A stretch of 14,223 bases of DNA. Source: an uncultured Eggerthellaceae bacterium. GTDB lineage: Bacteria; Actinomycetota; Coriobacteriia; Coriobacteriales; Eggerthellaceae. The translations under genes and the position numbers were made by a program. The notes under the pieces were generated by a model. It was not told the DNA's origin. It saw nothing but the letters and a program-made list of their open reading frames with translations, and searched no databases. The stretch lies in assembly GCA_934630905.1 (NCBI GenBank), contig CAKTXN010000045.1, forward strand, positions 1 through 14,223, in the 5' to 3' direction. This document shows, one piece after another, positions 7,374-13,213 of this stretch; within the stretch, counting starts at the first letter, position 1, and every line of letters starts with the position of its first letter.

Positions 7374-9038
7374 ATGATTGAGAAAAAGAAGAAAGCATTA
7401 ATTAACGGCGGGATAGTTTTGCTCGTCGTGATAGTTGCATATACTTTTCGTCTCATCGGAAACGGCAACTATTATTTTGTTCTGTTCCCCTATCTGCGCA
7501 GCTTTATTTATATCGGTCTTTTTATCGCGTGGGGTATTTCCATACGCCGCCGTATTGTTCAAAAACAGGTTGCGCAATATTTGACGGGCATATCCGTACT
7601 TCTTATTCTGTGGTTCACTTTCCGTTGCGCAAAATATTTTATTTTTTGGCAGCCGACCGCTATAAGATATCTATGGTATCTTTACTATTTACCAATGCTT
7701 TTTATTCCGATACTTGCTCTGCTCGTTGCGCTGTCTCTCGGAAAGCCTGATGATTACCGTCTGCCGAAAGCGGCTTGCGCACTGTGGATAATCTCCGGAG
7801 CATTGCTTCTCCTGGTGCTAACGAACGACCTGCATCAGCTTGTTTTCACTTTTCCCGAGGACGCGGAAGTGTGGTCCGACAAATCCAACGGATACGGCAT
7901 CGGTAGCTTTATTGTGATCGGCTGGCAGATCTTATGCATGATATCGGCACTAGTTGTTATGATTATAAAATGCAGGCTGAAAAACGGCAGACGTCAACTG
8001 TGGACGGTAATACCGATGGCTGTGTCACTTGTCTATCTTGGCCTTAATTATATGGATGTGCAATGGTTTAAATTGTTTTTCGGTGATATAACCGCCTTCC
8101 AAAGCCTTATGTATATGCTCTGTTTTGAAGGCTGCATCACCTGTGGTTTTATCCACTCAAACAGCCGTTATTTCGACTTGTTCTCGTCCTCGATCGGCAC
8201 ATCTGCGGTGATAACCGATAAGGATTTCAATGTTCGGTATGCCGCACTGAACGCCCGTCGGATTCCGAGAATAGATATGATGAAGGCGGAGCACAATCCC
8301 CTGACGGTTGGAAACGGCTTGACGGTTCATTCCATTCCCGTGAACGGAGGTTATGCCGTATGGACAGAGGATATGTCTGTCCTGCTCAAAATCAAAGAGC
8401 AATCCGAAAGCCTTGCCGAGGAATTGAACGAACGCAACAATCTGCTGCGTTATGAATATAAACGTGAGGCAAAAAGACAAAAGATTGAGGAACAAAACCG
8501 ATTGTATGATTTGCTTCGCAGTGCAACTCAAACTCAAATCAACAAGATCTCGGTGCTTACAAAGGAATATCAAAAAATAAACAAAACAGATCCGGCAAGG
8601 GCAAAAGCTTTACTTGCCGAAATTGCCGTTCTTTGCAGCTATATCAAGCGTCGTAAACATTTAACGTTGTTGACCGACCGTGACTATAAGGTAGCGATAA
8701 CCGAACTGGTAAGAGCCTTCACCGAGTCGCTTCAAACGCTGAAGCTTCTAAATGTGCGCAGCACATTCTTTGCCGACAGTGAGCTTTCCATGCTCCCGGG
8801 AAAATCGGCTGCGGCAATATTTGATTTTTACGAACAGGTGATCGAGTCGGACCTCGAAAACATATCCGGCATACAAGTAAGTCTTTCTGATGTTGAAGGG
8901 CTGCGTTTATCAATAAATATATGCTGCAAAGCCGACCTGTCCTCTCTCGCGTGCAAGGGTAACGTACGGTATGAAACGGACGGTGACGAAGGATATCAGC
9001 ATCTTGTATTCCTCCTCGAAGGAGGTGATCCCGTATGA
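7374..9038 (+). CDS. 7TM sensor with degenerate histidine-kinase-like C-terminus
   Basis: A 554-residue protein. The first ~260 residues form seven or eight membrane helices (about 11-28, 38-55, 66-86, 100-122, 132-150, 177-199, 211-227 and 240-260) with an NDLHQLVF motif at 151-158, matching the N-terminal 7TM sensor domain of histidine kinases (HisKA_7TM type). A PAS-like segment follows (about 267-335), then a charged coiled coil (340-430) resembling a dimerisation/phosphotransfer domain. In the downstream kinase this region carries IHD, with the phospho-acceptor His; here the like position reads LYDLLRS, with Tyr378. The last 120 residues have no N-box (E...N..HA), no GxGL G-box and no DxGxG, so ATP binding looks lost. 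It probably senses an external ligand and acts on the kinase encoded next, with which it overlaps by four bases (ATGA). Start ATG 7374 has only a modest GGGGT site seven bases upstream. Membrane sensor role likely; pseudokinase status is inferred from motif reading. Confidence 0.75.
   Translation: MIEKKKKALINGGIVLLVVIVAYTFRLIGNGNYYFVLFPYLRSFIYIGLFIAWGISIRRRIVQKQVAQYLTGISVLLILWFTFRCAKYFIFWQPTAIRYLWYLYYLPMLFIPILALLVALSLGKPDDYRLPKAACALWIISGALLLLVLTNDLHQLVFTFPEDAEVWSDKSNGYGIGSFIVIGWQILCMISALVVMIIKCRLKNGRRQLWTVIPMAVSLVYLGLNYMDVQWFKLFFGDITAFQSLMYMLCFEGCITCGFIHSNSRYFDLFSSSIGTSAVITDKDFNVRYAALNARRIPRIDMMKAEHNPLTVGNGLTVHSIPVNGGYAVWTEDMSVLLKIKEQSESLAEELNERNNLLRYEYKREAKRQKIEEQNRLYDLLRSATQTQINKISVLTKEYQKINKTDPARAKALLAEIAVLCSYIKRRKHLTLLTDRDYKVAITELVRAFTESLQTLKLLNVRSTFFADSELSMLPGKSAAAIFDFYEQVIESDLENISGIQVSLSDVEGLRLSINICCKADLSSLACKGNVRYETDGDEGYQHLVFLLEGGDPV
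9011..9030 (+). promoter_or_regulatory. Very strong, hairpin-sequestered ribosome binding site
   Basis: AAGGAGGTGATC (9019-9030) complements the 3' end of 16S rRNA over 12 bases, far more than a normal site. Just upstream, CCTCCT (9011-9016) can pair with AGGAGG (9020-9025) around CGA, closing a 6-bp hairpin over the site. Both lie inside the end of the 7TM gene. Ribosomes finishing that gene would open the hairpin and reload at ATG 9035, so kinase synthesis should depend on translation of the sensor. Confidence 0.65.
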
Positions 9039-10285
9039 GTGCCTTTTCTTCGCTCCCGGACTTTTTGCAGACCTTAATACCGCTTCTGCTTTTCTTGGAA
9101 GCCGTGCTTGAATTGGGACTTTTTATTTATCAATTCTCTCACCGCTCCAAATCGCTCGGCAATTTACCGAGTCTCGTTATTTTTGCGTTTTTGCTTACGC
9201 TTTTGCTCTCGGTGACTCAGGGAGATCCGTTCAAAGGCAAGGATGCGTTCTTATTAGATGCTCCTTGGCAGATTTTCATTGCGGTAATTCTACTTGTTAT
9301 TGTTCATTTCGCCTTTGCCCTGCCGAGAGAGTACCGCCGCCGCAAAAATATGCTCTCCCCGTTTTCCGTTAAAGACGCCACCGACAAGCTGCCCATGGGT
9401 TTATGCTATGCCGACCCGAACGGACGTATTATTCTTTGCAATGACCGTATGCGCCGTCTGTCGTTTGCCTTGAGCGGCCATGAGCTTCAAATCACCGAAG
9501 ATCTTGAAAAAGCGCTGGAGCAACCCGATAAAAGCATTACCGTTAACGGCGACTGTTACATTCTGCCCGATAAAACAGTTTGGCAATTCCGAAAGCAGAA
9601 CATCACCGTTGACAATGACGGCAACTGGCTTCAAATGACAGCACATAACGTCACTGAGCTTTATAACGGCAACGTTCGTCAAGCAGTTATCAACGACGAG
9701 CTGAAGGAGGTCAACCTCAAGCTTCAAAAAATGTATGAACGAATGGCCGACGATATAAAAGAAAAAGAAAGTCTTGACCTGAAAATACATATACATGACA
9801 CAATCGGAAGAAGTTTGCTGACGATTCGTGACATAATCGAAAGCGATGAAAACACCGACAAAAAGCTTGAAGCTTTACAGGAAGCCACCGCAGTGCTGAC
9901 AAGTGACCGTGTAACAGCCGGCGGAACAATGGACGAGGTTATTCAGACGTCGAAGATCCTCGGCGTAACGGTAACGGTGAACGGATACCTTCCCGCCGAT
10001 TCTCTTGCCGAAGAGCTTACCGTTGCCGCGGCGAAAGAATGTGTAACAAACTGTATCAGGCATGCCGGAGGCAATGAAGTATATATCTGCATATTTGAGC
10101 GAAACGACTTGTTTGATATTACGATAACGAACAACGGCGTTGCCCCGTCGGAGCCCATTAAGGAGGGCAGCGGACTGTCGTCGCTTCGCCGCAGTATTGA
10201 AGCGGTAGGCGGCGAGATGCACACCGCATACAAACCTCGCTTTGCCCTGCTTATCACTCTTCCCGGAAAGGAGAATTATCTGTGA
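9035..10285 (+). CDS. PAS-type sensor histidine kinase
   Basis: A 416-residue membrane kinase. Three hydrophobic segments (about 12-34, 46-62 and 78-98) are followed by a PAS-like domain (about 117-210, LPMGLCYADPNGRIILCND at its start), a coiled coil (215-250), a HisKA_3-like helix with phospho-acceptor His254 in IHIHDTIGRSL, and a HATPase domain. In the ATPase, E335 and N339 of the N-box (KECVTNCIRHA) and the G-box GSGLSSLRR (378-386) are intact. It should autophosphorylate on His254 and pass phosphate to the regulator encoded next. It overlaps the 7TM gene by ATGA and the regulator gene by GTGA, so the three are one translational unit. The few external residues between helices suggest that the 7TM partner supplies ligand sensing. 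Family assignment is firm; signal and partner control are inference. Confidence 0.88.
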   Translation: MSAFSSLPDFLQTLIPLLLFLEAVLELGLFIYQFSHRSKSLGNLPSLVIFAFLLTLLLSVTQGDPFKGKDAFLLDAPWQIFIAVILLVIVHFAFALPREYRRRKNMLSPFSVKDATDKLPMGLCYADPNGRIILCNDRMRRLSFALSGHELQITEDLEKALEQPDKSITVNGDCYILPDKTVWQFRKQNITVDNDGNWLQMTAHNVTELYNGNVRQAVINDELKEVNLKLQKMYERMADDIKEKESLDLKIHIHDTIGRSLLTIRDIIESDENTDKKLEALQEATAVLTSDRVTAGGTMDEVIQTSKILGVTVTVNGYLPADSLAEELTVAAAKECVTNCIRHAGGNEVYICIFERNDLFDITITNNGVAPSEPIKEGSGLSSLRRSIEAVGGEMHTAYKPRFALLITLPGKENYL

Positions 10286-10911
10286 TAAATACAATACTTG
10301 TAGAAGATGATTTGTATATTCAGAAGCATTTTAGTGAAAGATTAAAATCCGAAAATGATTTTCGCCTTGTCGGAGTGTACCGCGACGCCTTTGAGGCTGA
10401 GAAATTCTGCAACGGGTCGGTTCAGCTTATTCTTATGGACGTGCAGACACAGCACAAGCATTCGGGACTTGCCGCGGCGGAGCGCATTAAAAAAGCGTTT
10501 CCGAGCATTAAAATAGTAATTGTGACATCGCTTGTCGATCCTGAGGTTTTGGCTAAGGCAAAAAAAGGAGCTGCCGACAGTCTGTGGTACAAGGATCACG
10601 GTACAGCCGAGCTTTTAGACGTAGTAAAGCGTACCCTTGACGGTGAAAGCGTTTTTCCTACCACCTCCCCTGCCGTCGAAATGGAAAACACAATGTCCGA
10701 CACCTTTTCACCCCGTCAGCTCGATATACTGCGATGGTATATAAGAGGACTGACCTATCAGGAAATCGCCGATAAAATCGGAATATCGAAAAACGGTGTG
10801 CGATGGAATCTGGACGACATGGTGGAAAAAGGTAAATTTGAAAGCCGTGAAGCGCTGGTTGCCACTGCAATTGAAAACAAGCTGATGGTCACAACATTAA
10901 AAGATGAATAA
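10282..10911 (+). CDS. NarL/LuxR-family response regulator
   Basis: A 209-residue regulator. The receiver domain (about 1-122) has the acidic pair D9/D10, phospho-acceptor D53 in LILMDVQ, T82 and K104 (WYKDHG), all conserved and functional in appearance. A Ser/Thr/Pro linker (125-140) leads to a C-terminal LuxR-type helix-turn-helix (about 142-195, FSPRQLDILRWYIRGLTYQEIA and following ISKNGVRWNL, with Trp and Asn in the recognition helix where Lys/His is usual). It starts with GTG overlapping the kinase stop (GTGA), with AAAGGAG eight bases before it. It is the expected partner of the upstream kinase and a transcription factor. Targets are unknown; candidates are its own promoter region, the divergent RHS promoter and the promoter at 11019-11046. 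A terminator follows directly. Confidence 0.9.
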   Translation: MINTILVEDDLYIQKHFSERLKSENDFRLVGVYRDAFEAEKFCNGSVQLILMDVQTQHKHSGLAAAERIKKAFPSIKIVIVTSLVDPEVLAKAKKGAADSLWYKDHGTAELLDVVKRTLDGESVFPTTSPAVEMENTMSDTFSPRQLDILRWYIRGLTYQEIADKIGISKNGVRWNLDDMVEKGKFESREALVATAIENKLMVTTLKDE

Positions 10912-10924
10912 TATAAAAACATAT

Positions 10925-10954
10925 ATCCTCGGTTTCAAAAGCCGAGGATTTTTT
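10925..10954 (+). terminator. Intrinsic terminator after the response regulator
   Basis: ATCCTCGG (10925-10932) pairs perfectly with CCGAGGAT (10942-10949). The stem can be extended by three weaker pairs, leaving a 3-nt CAA loop, and is followed by a run of six T (10949-10954). It starts 13 bases after the regulator's stop and closes the three-gene operon. Confidence 0.9.
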
Positions 10955-11002
10955 GTGCTGTTTGACAGATATTTTTGAAAAACAATTATTTTCTGTGTGT
11001 TT

Positions 11003-11020
11003 ACTGGCACAAATGCCAGT
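11003..11020. promoter_or_regulatory. Perfect 18-bp inverted repeat overlapping a -35 box
   Basis: ACTGGCA (11003-11009) and TGCCAGT (11014-11020) are exact inverted 7-mers around CAAA. The right arm overlaps the first bases of the proposed -35 box at 11019-11024. The geometry is that of an operator for a dimeric DNA-binding protein acting by steric block, or of an activator site. No T-run follows, so it is not a terminator. The cognate regulator is not identifiable from the sequence. Confidence 0.55.
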
Positions 11021-11046
11021 GACAAACGGAAAAAAATAAGTACAAT
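11019..11046 (+). promoter_or_regulatory. Probable promoter of the receiver-lipoprotein genes
   Basis: GTGACA (11019-11024) and TACAAT (11041-11046), each one base from consensus, are separated by 16 bases. Initiation would be near 11053, leaving about 35 bases before the preferred ATG at 11088. An alternative is a perfect TTGACA at 10962-10967, but its nearest -10-like sequence (TATTTT, 10987-10992) is 19 bases away. Confidence 0.5.
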
Positions 11047-11087
11047 TATAAGTGAAAAAGGAAATGAGTAATAAGGCGGTGGTGGGA

Positions 11088-11471
11088 ATGAAAAAAATTG
11101 TATTGGATATTCAAAGTGCTATTCATGCACACAATATGGAAAGAATGCTTATGCAGGAATTGGAAGATTGCCAGGTCATTGTTTCCGAATTTCCCGATTC
11201 AACTGCCGAATGGTGCAAGCTGCATAATGCCGATGTGCTTTTAATGGAGGTTAAAGCTTACTTTCCTTGGATATTCTCGGAACGAATGAAAATAACAAAA
11301 AAAGTCAGGAAAAGCACTCCGGAATGTCGCATTATTTTTTTCGTAAATGACGAGAACGACATAGAGCTTTCGGAAAATGTTCGGCAGGCAAAGCGTGACG
11401 GCTTTATCGACGCTTTTCTGTTCGGTTCGGTTTCCGAAAACTACTTTGCTTCGGTTATCGACAGTATATAA
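11088..11471 (+). CDS. Stand-alone pseudo-receiver protein (Glu at phospho-site)
   Basis: A 127-residue protein with the alternating beta/alpha pattern of a response-regulator receiver and no output domain. Strand 1 reads MKKIVLDIQ, but the acidic pair that binds Mg is missing. Strand 3 reads ADVLLMEVKA, with Glu54 where the phospho-acceptor Asp should be. Strand 4 is RIIFFVND. The helix VRQAKRDGFIDAFLFGSVSE follows, with Gly-Ser in place of the conserved Lys. It therefore probably cannot be phosphorylated normally; Glu may mimic the phosphorylated state, so it may act as a constitutive binding partner. Start: ATG 11088 has AAGGCGG eight bases upstream, the same site and spacing as the next gene. 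A GTG at 11052 sits at the predicted transcript start, and ATG 11064 has its AAGGA too close. The gene lies 45 bases before a lipoprotein gene and probably shares its transcript. Function unknown. Confidence 0.75.
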   Translation: MKKIVLDIQSAIHAHNMERMLMQELEDCQVIVSEFPDSTAEWCKLHNADVLLMEVKAYFPWIFSERMKITKKVRKSTPECRIIFFVNDENDIELSENVRQAKRDGFIDAFLFGSVSENYFASVIDSI

Positions 11472-11516
11472 ACGAACCGATAAAAACTGCAGGCTTAAAG
11501 AAAGGCGGATGACATA

Positions 11517-12413
11517 ATGAAATTGAATAAATATATTATAACCTTACTTATTGCTTTAATTATGCTTGCCTCGGCTTCCGGATGCAGAGCAAAACCGACA
11601 GATAATCCTGATTTGACCGAAAGCCAAACAACCGATACCTCCCATGCGACGACCGTGCAAAACGACACCGATTTATCAAAGCTTCAAAAAACAATTCTTG
11701 ATAACAAAGAAGCCGTCGGAATCGCCTATATCGGTTACGTCGGCCATGAGGCGAACGAAAAAGAAGTTCTCAATTTTGTAAAGAACAGTCAGTATGCGGA
11801 TAAATACGATTTCCTATGCGAATCTCCCCTTGTCAATGCGGGCGGTGCGGAGCTTTATGCGGTAGTTATTGCCGATGTTAAATACAGTGCCTCCGTTTAT
11901 CGGGCGGAAATAACTGATAACGGTGAATATTCCGTAAAGACCGACGATGCGCTCTATAATTACAGCGGAAACGGAATTGATTATTTTTTACTGCGCTGCA
12001 ATGAAAGTGAAATACACTCAAATGTATCGCTGTATTTAAAAAAAGGAAACGACTCTTTTTCGGTATTCCCGATGCTGTCCGGAATGGACGGACATCTTGT
12101 CGCTGAAAAATTCTATGATTTTTCCGTATACACAGATTACGGCGACAACAGCGAACCCGAGGATAGAAACGTTGAAATTGCCCGTGAGATTCTTTCGGAG
12201 TCTCAAGAGGTTCAATACTATATAAATAAAGGCATGAGCGTGCAATATACAGGACAGATCCGTGAAATTGACGGCCGTCCGTGCTGGATTTTTGCACTCG
12301 GCACAGACAGAGACGACCAATTCGTCAGAGAACGTTATTACGGAGTTTGTGACAACCTTATATATTTTTATGATACGTTGAATGACAAATGGGAAGTTCT
12401 CGGAAGAGGATAA
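11517..12413 (+). CDS. Predicted lipoprotein of unknown function
   Basis: A 298-residue protein with a lipoprotein signal: KLNK basic start, hydrophobic core, then ASGC with Cys23 as the lipid-modified residue. A Thr/Ser/Asp-rich linker (about 27-50) tethers a globular part (about 52-298) to the outer face of the membrane. The domain has several Tyr/Phe-rich beta-like stretches (near 120, 150 and 180). It ends with a segment containing GRPCWIFALGT and YGVCDNLIYFYD, and its pair of Cys could form a disulphide. No family recognised. Shine-Dalgarno AAGGCGG lies eight bases before ATG 11517. The gene follows the pseudo-receiver gene with no terminator between them, so co-expression is likely. Possible roles include an envelope sensor or a binding partner of the signalling proteins upstream, but nothing in the sequence decides this. 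Confidence 0.8.
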   Translation: MKLNKYIITLLIALIMLASASGCRAKPTDNPDLTESQTTDTSHATTVQNDTDLSKLQKTILDNKEAVGIAYIGYVGHEANEKEVLNFVKNSQYADKYDFLCESPLVNAGGAELYAVVIADVKYSASVYRAEITDNGEYSVKTDDALYNYSGNGIDYFLLRCNESEIHSNVSLYLKKGNDSFSVFPMLSGMDGHLVAEKFYDFSVYTDYGDNSEPEDRNVEIAREILSESQEVQYYINKGMSVQYTGQIREIDGRPCWIFALGTDRDDQFVRERYYGVCDNLIYFYDTLNDKWEVLGRG

Positions 12414-12455
12414 TTCTTTCGAACCTCTCTATAATGTGACTTACCGAGTCATACG

Positions 12456-12510
12456 CGGAAGCATTCGGATGAGCTTTTAAAAAGCTCTGTTCCCCGAGTG
12501 CGATTATCCG
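12456..12510 (+). promoter_or_regulatory. Structured leader: nested imperfect hairpin
   Basis: Nested arms can pair: CGGA (12456-12459) with TCCG (12507-12510); GCATTCGG (12461-12468) with CCGAGTGC (12494-12501), one G-T wobble; and GAGCTT (12471-12476) with AAGCTC (12482-12487) at the tip. No T-run follows, so it is not an intrinsic terminator. It sits 40 bases before the second lipoprotein gene. It could be a leader regulatory structure, an RNA-processing or stability element between the two lipoprotein genes, or a dispersed hairpin repeat. A TATAAT at 12430-12435 upstream has no matching -35. Confidence 0.4.
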
Positions 12511-12549
12511 TTGATGATAAATACAAACAAAAATAAAAGGTGATTTGTT

Positions 12550-13188
12550 ATGAAAAAACTAAAAATAATGTCGGCAATTCTTGCTGTGATTATGACATTC
12601 GGGCTTTGTGCCTGCGGCAAAGACGGAGGAAATTCCCCTTCCGACGCCCCGACAACTTCGGCAACAACCGTTGCTCCTTCCGATACGGCTACAACAATAG
12701 CGGCGGCAGCCGACGAGTTTATCACTACCGGCAAGAGCGTAAAAATTACAATTCCCAAACTTGAAAATACCGTCAAAATTGATAAAGCAAAATTTGAAAG
12801 CTCCGTTGTTCCTGACGGAAAATACGATTCCTTCAACTCTACAATTACCGTCGAAGGAAATGACAGAAAATTCAATATCACCATCAAAGACGGTTCTATC
12901 ATGGGTAAAACAAGCCTTGAGGTTGCCGAAAAGTTGAATAAAGGTGAAGAAGATGATGATAAAAAGTATAAAGCGTGCGAAATTGCCGGTTTTAAGGGCA
13001 TTTTAAAGGTCAACACATATTCCGGAAATTCAAAAACGCAGCATATATATTACCTTGATGTTCCTTGCGGCGATGAAACATATGTCGTTAACTTCAGACT
13101 TGAAAAATTATATGACGACGATGTTTCCGAAATGAAAAGCATTGAAGAAGCTATATTAAAGAGCATTAAGGTAGAAAAAAGTAATTAA
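12550..13188 (+). CDS. Small predicted lipoprotein of unknown function
   Basis: A 212-residue protein beginning MKKLKIMSAI with a hydrophobic core and lipobox LCAC (Cys22 lipid-modified, preceded by an extra Cys20). Residues 25-55 are Thr/Ser/Ala/Pro-rich, a flexible tether. The rest (about 58-212) is a soluble, Lys- and Asp/Glu-rich domain with alternating beta-like stretches (VKITIP, STITVEG, KFNITIK) and an acidic GEEDDDKKY loop. A late section reads HIYYLDVPCGDETYVVNFRLEKL, and the protein ends in a helix EEAILKSIKVEK, an arrangement often seen in DUF-type Firmicutes lipoproteins. No family assigned. The AAAGGTGAT site lies just upstream of ATG 12550. It is followed after 25 bases by the zinc-finger gene and is likely co-transcribed with it. 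It shares the tether style of the preceding lipoprotein but not its sequence, so the two are not obvious duplicates. Confidence 0.8.
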   Translation: MKKLKIMSAILAVIMTFGLCACGKDGGNSPSDAPTTSATTVAPSDTATTIAAAADEFITTGKSVKITIPKLENTVKIDKAKFESSVVPDGKYDSFNSTITVEGNDRKFNITIKDGSIMGKTSLEVAEKLNKGEEDDDKKYKACEIAGFKGILKVNTYSGNSKTQHIYYLDVPCGDETYVVNFRLEKLYDDDVSEMKSIEEAILKSIKVEKSN

Positions 13189-13213
13189 GCTCATTTAAAG
13201 GGAGGAACATTTT

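Noticed and set aside
11052..11087. GTG 11052 or ATG 11064 as the start of the pseudo-receiver gene
   Set aside because: GTG lies at the predicted transcript start and the AAGGA before ATG 11064 is too close; ATG 11088 has AAGGCGG at 8 bases, as in the next gene.
12430..12435. TATAAT as a separate promoter for the second lipoprotein
   Set aside because: No -35-like hexamer at 15-19 bases upstream and no extended -10 TG.
12504..13016. 170-codon minus-strand frame opposite the second lipoprotein
   Set aside because: Antisense shadow: the plus-strand gene has a clear lipobox and ribosome binding site, while the minus frame has low-complexity Ser/Val content and no start site.
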